A stretch of DNA of 18,815 nucleotides from an uncultured Oscillibacter sp. (lineage in GTDB: Bacteria > Bacillota > Clostridia > Oscillospirales > Oscillospiraceae): assembly GCA_900544105.1 (NCBI GenBank), contig UQUC01000047.1:1-18815 (forward strand). Reading direction: 5' to 3'. A model generated the notes under the pieces. That model did no database searches. It saw only the letters and a list, made by a program, of their open reading frames with translations, and had not been told where the DNA came from. Made by a program: the position numbers and the translations under genes. Below, piece by piece: positions 1-6,800 of this stretch. How positions within the stretch are numbered: the first letter of the stretch is position 1; each line of letters begins with the position of its first letter.

Positions 1-3
1 ATA

Positions 4-20
4 AAGCCCTTATAGGGCTT
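4..20 (-). terminator. Rho-independent terminator hairpin, leftward
   Basis: A perfect 7-bp inverted repeat (AAGCCCT, 3-nt loop, AGGGCTT). Read on the minus strand it is followed by TTTAT at the window edge. It lies about 90 nt past the stop of the minus-strand gene ending at 111, so it plausibly ends that transcript together with the hairpin at 28-46. The U-tract is cut by the window edge, so strength cannot be judged. Confidence 0.45.
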
Positions 21-27
21 ACTCAAG

Positions 28-50
28 CCTCCGGCTTAGCCGGAGGTTTT
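28..50 (+). terminator. Strong GC-rich terminator hairpin, probably for a gene left of the window
   Basis: A perfect 8-bp stem (CCTCCGGC, loop TTA, GCCGGAGG at 28-35 and 39-46) followed on the plus strand by TTTT and then GACTTT. In the plus direction it fits a terminator for a rightward gene outside the window. In the minus direction it lies in tandem with the hairpin at 4-20 and may contribute to ending the leftward gene at 111. The stretch 51-110 holds nothing I recognise. Confidence 0.6.
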
Positions 51-110
51 GACTTTATCGCCGCAAGTGGAGATTTTTGTTACCTATACGCGATTTGAAG
101 TCGGCGTTTG

Positions 111-635
111 TCAAAGAGGATTCTTTTGATACTTTACAGGATTTCCGTTTCCGTCATAAAAATGGATAACGCCAGCATTTGCGGGTAAGACGATCGCAAA
201 CGGCTGATCGTTGTTAAGATCGATGATTTGAACTGTGTTGCCATCATCGATTTCCAACCGCGCCGCCTTCGGTTGATTTATAGAGATGAAGGCCCGCTCG
301 TTATACCCATCGACCGTGAATTCCGCGATTCCCCTTTCAACTCCGGAAAGACTTCCGCCGCCGCGAAAGAAATATCCGAAGGAAAGACCGGGACGATTTA
401 CGTAGACAGAAAAAGTATGATCGCTCCGATCTTGGGGATAGGAGATATAGGCTGCCATCGTATCGGAAACATCTCCCTCAACGATCCAATCCTCTGGAAT
501 CTTCTGTAAATTGCGAATATCTGATTCCAGATTGGCAGCAGATGTGCCAATATCGTCATCCATATAAAGAAACCCAAGAAGCAGAACGCAAACAAGAAGA
601 ATCCGCAGGATCATTTTGGGAAAAGGCTTCTTCAT
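111..635 (-). CDS. Hypothetical N-terminally membrane-anchored extracytoplasmic protein
   Basis: I do not recognise a family. The protein is about 174 residues. It starts with a short basic segment (MKKPFPK) and a hydrophobic stretch of about 17 residues (roughly 8-24). This looks like an uncleaved signal anchor or signal peptide with no lipobox Cys, so the rest is probably outside the membrane. The remainder is rich in beta-prone segments and short Gly/Asn/Asp turns, suggesting a small beta-sandwich domain. An ATG at 641 is also possible, but it lies only 3 nt from AGGAGG (645-650), while the ATG at 635 has a 9-nt spacer and is preferred. Local G+C is visibly lower than in the neighbouring genes, suggesting accessory origin. 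It lies downstream of ftsH in the same direction with an 84-nt gap. No function is assigned. Confidence 0.7.
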   Translation of the reverse strand: MKKPFPKMILRILLVCVLLLGFLYMDDDIGTSAANLESDIRNLQKIPEDWIVEGDVSDTMAAYISYPQDRSDHTFSVYVNRPGLSFGYFFRGGGSLSGVERGIAEFTVDGYNERAFISINQPKAARLEIDDGNTVQIIDLNNDQPFAIVLPANAGVIHFYDGNGNPVKYQKNPL

Positions 636-719
636 AAACATCTTCCTCCTAAAATTCCAATTCTGCTGGGTGAATCACATAAAAGCGGCCTGATTGTCGC
701 TTCAAACAACCGCCCCGGC

Positions 720-2537
720 TTACCCGTTCAAAATCCCCATGAATTCCTCGCCGGTGATGATTTCCTTTTCGTAGAGGAAGTTGGCCAGCTCATCCAGCTT
801 CGCCCGGTTTTCCCGGAGAATATCCAGCGCCTTCTGGTGCTCCCGCTTCACCAGCGCCACTACCTGCTGGTCGATCTTGGCCTGGGTCTCGGCAGAGCAG
901 GCCAGAGAGGCGTCACCGCCCAGATATTGATTGGTAATGGTCTCCAGCGCCACCATGTCGAAATCATCGCTCATGCCGTACCGGGTGATCATGGCACGGG
1001 CCAGTTTGGTGGCCTGCTCAATATCATTGGAGGCACCGGTGGTGACGGAGCCGAAGGCTACTTCCTCCGCCGCCCGGCCGCCGGTGAAGGTGGCGATCTT
1101 GTTCTCAATCTCTTCTTTGCTCATCAGGACGTGGTTGCCCTCATCCACCTGCATGGTGTAGCCCAGTGCGCCGGAGGTCCGGGGAACAATGGTGATCTTC
1201 TGCACCGGTGCGGAATTGGTCTGCTTCGCCGCCACCAGCGCATGGCCGATCTCGTGATAAGCCACAATGCGCTTTTCGTGGTCCGTCATAATGGCATTCT
1301 TCTTCTGATAACCGGCGATGACCACCTCAATGCTCTCCTCCAGATCCGCTTGGGTGGCGAATTTCCGCCCGTCCCGGACGGCCCGCAGAGCGGCCTCGTT
1401 CACAATGTTGGCAAGCTCTGCGCCGGATGCGCCGGAGGCCATGCGAGCGACCTTGTTGAAATCAACATCCTCAGCCACCTTGATCTTCTTGGCGTGGACC
1501 TTCAGAATTTCCTCCCGGCCCTTCAGGTCCGGCAGCTCCACCGGCACCCGACGGTCGAACCGTCCGGGACGGGTCAGGGCGGGGTCCAGAGACTCCGGAC
1601 GGTTAGTGGCTGCCAGAATGATGACGCCGGTATTGCCCTCGAAGCCATCCATCTCCGTCAGGAGCTGGTTCAGGGTCTGTTCCCGTTCGTCATTGCCGCC
1701 GATCTGACCGTCACGCTTTTTGCCGATGGCGTCGATCTCGTCGATAAATACGATGCAGGGGGCCTTCTCCTTGGCCTGCTTGAAAAGGTCACGGACCTTG
1801 GAAGCGCCCATGCCCACGAACATCTCTACGAATTCGGAGCCGGACATGGAGAAGAAGGGCACGTTGGCTTCACCGGCCACGGCCTTAGCCAGCATGGTCT
1901 TGCCGGTACCCGGAGGGCCAACCAGCAGGACGCCCTTGGGCATGGAGGCGCCGATCTCCTGATACTTACTGGGGTCATGGAGATAATTGACGATCTCCGT
2001 CAGATTCTCCTTGGCCTCGTCCTCACCGGCCACGTCGTCAAAGCGGATCCCCTCAGCGGACTTCACATACACCTTGGCATTGGACTTGCCCATATTGAAC
2101 ATCATGGAATTGCCGCCGCCCATTTTCTGCATCAGCTTCCGGGACATGAACTGCCCCAGGGCGATGAAGATCAAAATGGGAGCCACCCAGCTCAGAATAT
2201 TCATGAGCAGGGAAGTCTGCTCGATCTCCTCACCGCTGGTAGAAACACCGGCGTCCAGCAGTCGTTGGACAAGCTGGCTATCCGTGGAGATCATAGCGGT
2301 CTTGTAGATGGTTTTTTCATCCTTGCTGGTGAACAGGATCCGGTTGTCGGCCTCCTGGATCTCCGCCCGACCGATCTCGCCCTTTTCTGTCATCGACACA
2401 AAGGTGTTGTAGTCCACCTCCTGAATCTGATACTGGGACAGCCAGGGCATGGCGATGAAGTTGAACAGCATCACCAGCAGCATGGCCATCATGTAGTAGA
2501 AGATCAGAGGCTTTTTCGGGGAATGGACCTCATTCAT
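720..2537 (-). CDS. ftsH: ATP-dependent zinc metalloprotease FtsH
   Basis: Membrane-bound AAA+ protease that extracts and degrades misassembled membrane proteins and short-lived cytosolic regulators. It has 605 residues, a normal length (E. coli 644). Visible in order: transmembrane segment about 11-32; a small extracytoplasmic FtsH domain; transmembrane segment about 110-130; Walker A GPPGTGKT (207-214); Walker B IVFIDEID (262-269); second region of homology around 311-330 with the Arg fingers; zinc protease motif HEIGH (428-432); and a likely third zinc ligand, Asp505. All catalytic residues are present. The start ATG at 2537 is preceded by AAGGAA with a 6-nt spacer. It has its own promoter at 2619-2647. 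After the stop there is only an imperfect GC stem followed by TTTTAT (about 685-710), so termination may be leaky into the next gene. Confidence 0.97.
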   Translation of the reverse strand: MNEVHSPKKPLIFYYMMAMLLVMLFNFIAMPWLSQYQIQEVDYNTFVSMTEKGEIGRAEIQEADNRILFTSKDEKTIYKTAMISTDSQLVQRLLDAGVSTSGEEIEQTSLLMNILSWVAPILIFIALGQFMSRKLMQKMGGGNSMMFNMGKSNAKVYVKSAEGIRFDDVAGEDEAKENLTEIVNYLHDPSKYQEIGASMPKGVLLVGPPGTGKTMLAKAVAGEANVPFFSMSGSEFVEMFVGMGASKVRDLFKQAKEKAPCIVFIDEIDAIGKKRDGQIGGNDEREQTLNQLLTEMDGFEGNTGVIILAATNRPESLDPALTRPGRFDRRVPVELPDLKGREEILKVHAKKIKVAEDVDFNKVARMASGASGAELANIVNEAALRAVRDGRKFATQADLEESIEVVIAGYQKKNAIMTDHEKRIVAYHEIGHALVAAKQTNSAPVQKITIVPRTSGALGYTMQVDEGNHVLMSKEEIENKIATFTGGRAAEEVAFGSVTTGASNDIEQATKLARAMITRYGMSDDFDMVALETITNQYLGGDASLACSAETQAKIDQQVVALVKREHQKALDILRENRAKLDELANFLYEKEIITGEEFMGILNG

Positions 2538-2895
2538 GGATCGTTCCTTCTTTCTCTTGGAGCGGAAACCGGCAGAAATTCCGCTTCTGAATTGGTATGT
2601 ATTCTATGGATAACAGCAATTTTAGCACCGTGTGGAAGGACTGTCCAGAAAACAATTTGTGAACGAAAAACGGCTGATTTCATACTTGAGACGAGGTTGA
2701 TCGGAATTTTTGCTGCCTTTTTCAGATAAGCTCCGGGAAATGTTGGATTCCCCCGGACACCGGATGTCATATTTGGCCGATCTTTTGCAAAAAGGTGACA
2801 AAAAAACGCTGACAAGCTGGGAAATGTTACCGTTTTGATGTAGATTTACGGCAGATCCTGTGGCATACTAAGAAAAATGAAAGGAGAGAGACGCT
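2538..2895. other. Divergent intergenic region between ftsH and the vanW-like gene
   Basis: This 358-nt stretch is lower in G+C than its flanks and contains no convincing gene. A 93-codon minus-strand frame here lacks a recognisable domain. It holds the ftsH promoter (2619-2647) and a hairpin (TCCGGGAA at 2732-2739 against TTCC-CC-CGGA at 2748-2757, two bulged C). Near the vanW-like gene there is a weak extended -10 candidate (TGG CATACT, 2861-2869) without a good -35. The vanW-like ribosome site AAGGAG is at 2881-2886. Promoter assignment on the plus strand is weak. Confidence 0.5.
2619..2647 (-). promoter_or_regulatory. Sigma-A promoter of ftsH
   Basis: On the minus strand, -35 TGGACA (2647 to 2642), a 17-nt spacer and -10 TAAAAT (2624 to 2619), with a TGC extended -10 just before it. 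Each box matches consensus at 5 of 6 positions. The predicted start is near 2612, giving an untranslated leader of about 75 nt before the ftsH ATG. The -35 box overlaps a small palindrome (GGAC-T-GTCC, 2638-2646). I cannot link this to a known repressor. Confidence 0.7.
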
Positions 2896-3732
2896 GTGGA
2901 TACGAAGATGGATCTGCGCCCGCCCATCCGACGCGGCTGGCTGCGCCTGCGGCTGGGAAAGGCGTATTACACCGGGAAGCGCTATCTGTTGTGGTGCTCG
3001 CCCAAGTACCGTTGGGCAAAGACCCGGAAGGAAGAGCGGCTCCCCTGTGTCCAGTTCTCCCACGCCACGCCGCTTATGCGCCACCTTCGGGGAGAGGAAA
3101 TGGTCTGGCAGGAGAATAAGGTGACAAATCTGAAGCTGGCCGTAAAGCGGCTGGACGGGCTGATCCTGTATCCCGGCGAGACCTTCAGCTACTGGAAACG
3201 CATCGGAAAGCCCACCGCCCGGAAGGGCTACAAGGAGGGCATGGTGCTGTTTCTGGGACAGATCGGCGGGGATATTGGCGGCGGGCTGTGCCAGCTGTCC
3301 AATCTGATTTTCTGGATGACCCTCCACACGCCCCTGACGGTGACGGAGCGCTACCGCCACTCCCATGATGTGTTCCCGGACGCCAACCGTACCCAGCCTT
3401 TCGGCAGCGGGGCCACCTGCGCCTATCCGCACCGGGATCTCATGATCCGCAATGACACGGATCGGCCGTATCAGCTGTGCCTGCGGGTGGGGGAGACCCA
3501 TTTGGAGGGGGTGTGGCGCTCGACAGAGCCGCCGGCGCTGCAATTCCGGGTCATAGAAAAGGACGCCCGGATCGATCAGGCGTCCTGGGGCGGCTATATC
3601 CGGCACAACCAGCTTTGGCGGGAGGTGTATGGCCTGTCCGGTGCGCTTTTGGAGGAGCAGTACCTCTGCGCCAACGATGCCATTATGATGTACAGCCCCC
3701 TGCTGTCAGCCGCGCCTGCGGATGGCGAATGA
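2896..3732 (+). CDS. VanW family protein, cytoplasmic short form
   Basis: A 278-residue member of the VanW family, named after an accessory gene of vanB-type glycopeptide-resistance clusters; the biochemical role of VanW proteins is not established. Visible family hallmarks are the NLKLAV...LYPGETFSYW block (about 78-100), a Gly-rich GGDIGGGLCQLSN motif (124-136) with conserved Cys132, and HSHDVFPD (155-162). There is no signal peptide, peptidoglycan-binding or G5 domain, unlike the long surface-anchored forms. The start is GTG at 2896 after AAGGAG with a 9-nt spacer from AGGAG; the in-frame ATG at 2908 is too far from it. No van ligase or VanS/VanR genes are nearby, so context does not support resistance. 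It is followed 16 nt later by sfsA, probably in one operon with sfsA and mntP. Confidence 0.88.
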   Translation: MDTKMDLRPPIRRGWLRLRLGKAYYTGKRYLLWCSPKYRWAKTRKEERLPCVQFSHATPLMRHLRGEEMVWQENKVTNLKLAVKRLDGLILYPGETFSYWKRIGKPTARKGYKEGMVLFLGQIGGDIGGGLCQLSNLIFWMTLHTPLTVTERYRHSHDVFPDANRTQPFGSGATCAYPHRDLMIRNDTDRPYQLCLRVGETHLEGVWRSTEPPALQFRVIEKDARIDQASWGGYIRHNQLWREVYGLSGALLEEQYLCANDAIMMYSPLLSAAPADGE

Positions 3733-3748
3733 TACGAAGGAGACAGCA

Positions 3749-4429
3749 ATGCACTATCAGAATGTCCGGGCGGCGAAATTCATCGACCGCCCCAACCGTT
3801 TTATCGCCCATGTGGAACTGGACGGCAACGTGGAGACCGTCCATGTGAAGAATACGGGCCGGTGCCGGGAACTGCTGGTGCCGGGCTGCACAGTCTATCT
3901 GGAAAAGGGAACGAATCCCAACCGAAAAACCGCATACGATCTGATTGCGGTGGAAAAGGGTAGCATTCTTATCAATATGGACGCGCAGGCTCCCAATAAG
4001 GTGTTTGCGGAGTGGGCGGCGGCCGGAGGTTTCCTGCCGGACGTCACCGCCATCCACCCGGAGTATGTTTACGGCTCGTCCCGGCTGGACTTTTGCATAG
4101 AGACGGAGGGACGGCTTCATCTGGTGGAGGTGAAGGGCGTCACACTGGAGGAAAACGGAAACGCCCTGTTCCCGGATGCCCCCACGGAGCGGGGCGTCAA
4201 GCACATCCGGGAGCTGCAACGGGCGGCGGAGACCGGCCTTGACGCGGTCCTGTTCTTTGTGGTACAAATAGAAGATATTCACAGCGTCGCACCCAATGAC
4301 GCAACCCATCCCGCCTTTGGAGAAGCCTTACGGGAGGCGGCGGCCCACGGGGTCCGGGTGCTGGCGTATGACTGCGATGTGACACCGGACAGTCTTAAAA
4401 TTCGCAGAGAAGTTCCGGTGATCCTGTAG
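3749..4429 (+). CDS. sfsA: SfsA family DNA/RNA nuclease-like protein
   Basis: 226 residues, the usual SfsA length. SfsA was named for stimulating sugar fermentation in E. coli. The family has an N-terminal OB-like fold and a C-terminal PD-(D/E)XK nuclease-like domain, and its physiological role remains unclear. Visible motifs: NTGR (35-38), SSRLDF (110-115, with Asp114), VEVKGVTL (126-133, with the Glu-x-Lys pair) and FPDAPTERG (141-149). These supply the putative active-site Asp, Glu and Lys. An upstream in-frame ATG at 3722 overlaps the previous gene; I chose the ATG at 3749 because AAGGAG lies 6 nt before it and the alignment begins there. It is co-directional with the vanW-like gene (16-nt gap) and mntP (14-nt gap). 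Confidence 0.94.
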   Translation: MHYQNVRAAKFIDRPNRFIAHVELDGNVETVHVKNTGRCRELLVPGCTVYLEKGTNPNRKTAYDLIAVEKGSILINMDAQAPNKVFAEWAAAGGFLPDVTAIHPEYVYGSSRLDFCIETEGRLHLVEVKGVTLEENGNALFPDAPTERGVKHIRELQRAAETGLDAVLFFVVQIEDIHSVAPNDATHPAFGEALREAAAHGVRVLAYDCDVTPDSLKIRREVPVIL

Positions 4430-4443
4430 GAGGCTTAATCAAT

Positions 4444-5025
4444 ATGGGATTTCTTGAGCTGTTTCTCATCGGCGTAGGGTTGTCGATGGATGCCTTTGCC
4501 GTAGCGATCTGTCAGGGGTTGTCCATGACGAAGATCAAATGGGGCCATGCCCTGACGGTGGGATTGTATTTCGGCGGCTTTCAGGCATTGATGCCCCTTC
4601 TGGGGTGGGTACTTGGTTCTCAACTTTCGGGTTATATCCAGCAGTATGACCACTGGGTCGCCTTTATTCTGCTGCTGCTTATCGGCGGCAACATGATCCG
4701 GGAGGCCCTCTCCGGCGAGGAGGATGAGGCGGAGGACACTGCTACTGGTGGAGGACCGGACCATAAAAAGCTTTTTCTCATGGCCATTGCCACCAGCATC
4801 GACGCACTGGCGGTAGGCGTGACCTTCGCCTTTCTGGAAACGCCGATCCTCTCGGCTGTCAGCTTGATCGGCGTGACGACCTTCTGCATCTCCGTGGCCG
4901 GCGTGGTGGTGGGGTGCTGGTTCGGCGCCCGGTACAAGCAGCGGGCGGAGATCACTGGCGGTGTGATCCTGGTACTGTTGGGTACCAAGATCCTGCTGGA
5001 GCATTTGGGACTGCTGTCATTTTGA
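4444..5025 (+). CDS. mntP: Putative manganese efflux pump MntP
   Basis: 193-residue integral membrane protein of the MntP family, which exports Mn(II) and protects against manganese overload. It shows the two-fold internal repeat of the family, about three membrane helices per half, separated by an acidic cytoplasmic loop (about 90-106). The metal-path acidic residues are conserved: Asp16 in GLSMDAFAV and Asp120 in ATSIDALAV. AGGAGG (4428-4433) overlaps the sfsA stop and is 10 nt from the ATG, so translation follows directly from sfsA. E. coli mntP is controlled by a yybP-ykoY manganese riboswitch. Here the 14-nt gap after sfsA leaves no room for one, so control, if any, must act on the operon promoter. 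Confidence 0.93.
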   Translation: MGFLELFLIGVGLSMDAFAVAICQGLSMTKIKWGHALTVGLYFGGFQALMPLLGWVLGSQLSGYIQQYDHWVAFILLLLIGGNMIREALSGEEDEAEDTATGGGPDHKKLFLMAIATSIDALAVGVTFAFLETPILSAVSLIGVTTFCISVAGVVVGCWFGARYKQRAEITGGVILVLLGTKILLEHLGLLSF

Positions 5026-5111
5026 TGAAGTGTGTCGCGTCCCGGCGGTTTCCGCGCTGAAACTGTAAGGGGACACGGAATGAAGCTGATAGATAGAACG
5101 GAGGACATACT

Positions 5112-6554
5112 ATGTCGGAACCATACAGCATTTCACTTTTAAATGATTCCTTCCCGCCGCTGATCGACGGCGTGGCCAATACTGTTGTAAACTACGCCCA
5201 GGAGCTGACAAAGCTGGGAGACCGGGCCATCGTGGTGACGCCGGAGCACCCGGACGCCGACGACAGTCGCTTTCCCTTCCCGGTGGCCCGCTATCCCAGC
5301 GTGGACACACGGCGGCTGTTCGGCTACCTAGCGGGCTATCCCTTTTCCCCGGAGACCCTGCGGCAGCTGAAGGAGCAAAAAGTGGACCTGCTCCACAGCC
5401 ATTGCCCTGTGATGTCCACGATTTTGGCCCGGTCCATCCGGGACGTGGTGGACGCGCCGCTGGTGTTTACATACCACACGAAATTTGATGTGGACGTAGC
5501 CAAGCTCCTCCGGGGGCGGCTGCTGCAGGAGAGCGCGCTGTATGTACTGGCCTCCAATATCTCCGCCTGCGACGAGGTGTGGGTGGTGAGCTACGGCGCG
5601 GGGGAAAACCTCCGGTCCATCGGCTATCAGGGGGACTATCATGTGATGGAAAACGGCGTGGATATGCCCCGGGGCCGGGTCAGCGAGGAGGCGATCGCCG
5701 CCGCCACAACGGACTACGATCTGCCGGAGGGCGTGCCTGTGTTCCTCTTCGTGGGCCGCATGATGTGGTACAAGGGCCTGCGGATCATTCTGGACGCGCT
5801 GAAGCTGCTTCAGGCCGGGGGTCAGGATTTCCGTATGGTGTTCATCGGCAGCGGCGCTGACGCGGCGGAGGTCCAGGAGTATGCAAAACCGTTGGGCAGC
5901 AAGTGCATCTTTACCGGGGCCATCTCCCAACGGGAGACGCTGCGGGCCTGGTATTGCCGGGCAGATCTGTTCCTGTTCCCCTCCAGCTACGATACCAACG
6001 GTCTGGTAGTCCGGGAGGCGGCGGCCTGCGATCTTGCGGCGGTGCTGATCGACGGCAGCTGCGCGGCGGAGGGCGTGACCGATGGGGTGGACGGCTTCCT
6101 CATTGATGAAAACGCCGGATCCATGGCCGCGAAATTACTGGAGATCTGCAAGTACCCGGAATGTATGGCACAGGTGGGCCGTCAGGCCGGGGAGCGGCTG
6201 TATCTCTCCTGGGGCGATGCGGTAAAGCGGGCCAGAGAGCGCTATGGCATTGTGATGGAGAACTACCGCATGGGCCGATATGACGATCACCACAGGCCCA
6301 TGGACGGTGTTTTGAATGCTCAGGGCAGCATGATGGACGCGCTGGCAAAGCTCCGGGATCTGGGCGACGGTCTGGCAGAGCGGTACCGCGAGGGCTGGGA
6401 TGAGCACAGAGAGGGGCTTCAGGAGCGCCGGAATGAGTTCCGGGAGGAATTTCAGGAGCGCTTGGAAGAACACAGAGAAGGCCGGCGGGCCTTCCGCACG
6501 GAGCTGAAGCAGAAGGGCGAAGCCCTCTGGCAGAAGCTGGACCGGTATCTGTAA
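5112..6554 (+). CDS. GT4 glycosyltransferase (diacylglycerol glucosyltransferase-like) with 11-residue-repeat helical tail
   Basis: 480 residues. A GT-B fold retaining glycosyltransferase of family GT4: N-terminal acceptor domain about 5-190 (opening SISLLNDSFPPLIDGVANT), C-terminal nucleotide-sugar domain about 205-380 (FLFVGRMMWYKGL, 211-223). The donor-site motif DTNGLVVREAAA (294-305) has Asp294 in place of the first Glu of the common E-x7-E motif and keeps Glu302. This form occurs in bacterial diacylglycerol glucosyltransferases, so a membrane-lipid acceptor is the best guess; a teichoic-acid or other glycan acceptor is possible. Residues about 405-480 are an extra, highly charged helix with rough 11-residue repeats (see findings). 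The start ATG follows GGAGG (5100-5104) with a 7-nt spacer. It lies 86 nt after mntP with no clear promoter of its own. Confidence 0.88.
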   Translation: MSEPYSISLLNDSFPPLIDGVANTVVNYAQELTKLGDRAIVVTPEHPDADDSRFPFPVARYPSVDTRRLFGYLAGYPFSPETLRQLKEQKVDLLHSHCPVMSTILARSIRDVVDAPLVFTYHTKFDVDVAKLLRGRLLQESALYVLASNISACDEVWVVSYGAGENLRSIGYQGDYHVMENGVDMPRGRVSEEAIAAATTDYDLPEGVPVFLFVGRMMWYKGLRIILDALKLLQAGGQDFRMVFIGSGADAAEVQEYAKPLGSKCIFTGAISQRETLRAWYCRADLFLFPSSYDTNGLVVREAAACDLAAVLIDGSCAAEGVTDGVDGFLIDENAGSMAAKLLEICKYPECMAQVGRQAGERLYLSWGDAVKRARERYGIVMENYRMGRYDDHHRPMDGVLNAQGSMMDALAKLRDLGDGLAERYREGWDEHREGLQERRNEFREEFQERLEEHREGRRAFRTELKQKGEALWQKLDRYL

Positions 6555-6569
6555 GAACCTATAAAATTG

Positions 6570-6598
6570 CTGACAAACGGGATGCGGTGTGCTATACT
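6570..6598 (+). promoter_or_regulatory. Strong extended -10 sigma-A promoter of the acyltransferase/ligase operon
   Basis: -35 CTGACA (6570-6575), spacer of exactly 17 nt, extended TGC, -10 TATACT (6593-6598). Each hexamer matches consensus at 5 of 6 positions. The predicted start is about 6605, giving a leader of about 195 nt before the ATG at 6801. The promoter begins only 15 nt after the stop of the glycosyltransferase gene. Confidence 0.75.
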
Positions 6599-6618
6599 GT
6601 GCACGGTATCCCGTTTGT
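6573..6618 (+). repeat. 11-bp perfect inverted repeat enclosing the promoter; also terminator-like
   Basis: Arms ACAAACGGGAT (6573-6583) and ATCCCGTTTGT (6608-6618) are perfect complements, separated by 24 nt. Further pairing inside is possible (GTGTGC at 6587-6592 with wobble pairs to 6599-6604). The left arm overlaps the -35 box and the right arm lies at the predicted transcription start. The 3' arm is followed by TTGGATTTT, so the same element could terminate the upstream glycosyltransferase transcript. An operator role is inferred only from position. Confidence 0.6.
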
Positions 6619-6800
6619 TTGGATTTTCCGGCAAATGGCAGGAAACCTCATAAAACTTCATGGATGGGCAGCGCACTACAAAATGCACAAATGCCAGTGC
6701 ATGAAGTTTTCGCGCAGCGTTTCCAGTTGCCCCGCAGGGGCGAGGAAATGGCACATTTCTTATTTTGTGATGCTTTTGCATGGCAAAAAGGGAGCGAATT
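6605..6800 (+). promoter_or_regulatory. Structured 5' leader of the acyltransferase/ligase operon
   Basis: Between the predicted start and the ATG are three successive hairpins. The first has AAAACTTCATG (6652-6662) pairing CATGAAGTTTT (6700-6710), perfect over 11 bp, with an inner GGCA/TGCC helix across a symmetric 4x4 internal loop. The second has TTTCC/GGAAA around GCCCC-GCA-GGGGC (6720-6748). The third has TTTTGC-ATG-GCAAAA (6774-6788), directly before the ribosome site AGGGAG (6789-6794). I do not recognise a known riboswitch class. It may be a cis-regulatory RNA or contain a small RNA. Confidence 0.5.

Noticed and set aside
837..2729. A 630-codon plus-strand open frame antisense to ftsH
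   Set aside because: It mirrors ftsH, has no recognisable domain and a low-complexity Gly/His/Leu composition typical of antisense shadow frames in G+C-rich genes. The ftsH frame has all catalytic motifs.
2534..2815. A 93-codon minus-strand frame upstream of ftsH
   Set aside because: Overlaps the ftsH promoter and leader, has no ribosome site or domain, and its end overlaps the ftsH start. Best read as chance.
2896..3732. A vancomycin-resistance locus suggested by the VanW homology
   Set aside because: No D-Ala-D-Lac/Ser ligase, VanH, VanX or two-component system is present. Chromosomal VanW proteins are common in Firmicutes without resistance.
4430..4443. A yybP-ykoY manganese riboswitch before mntP
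   Set aside because: Only 14 nt separate sfsA from mntP, far too short for that RNA, and no matching structure is seen in the sfsA 3' end.
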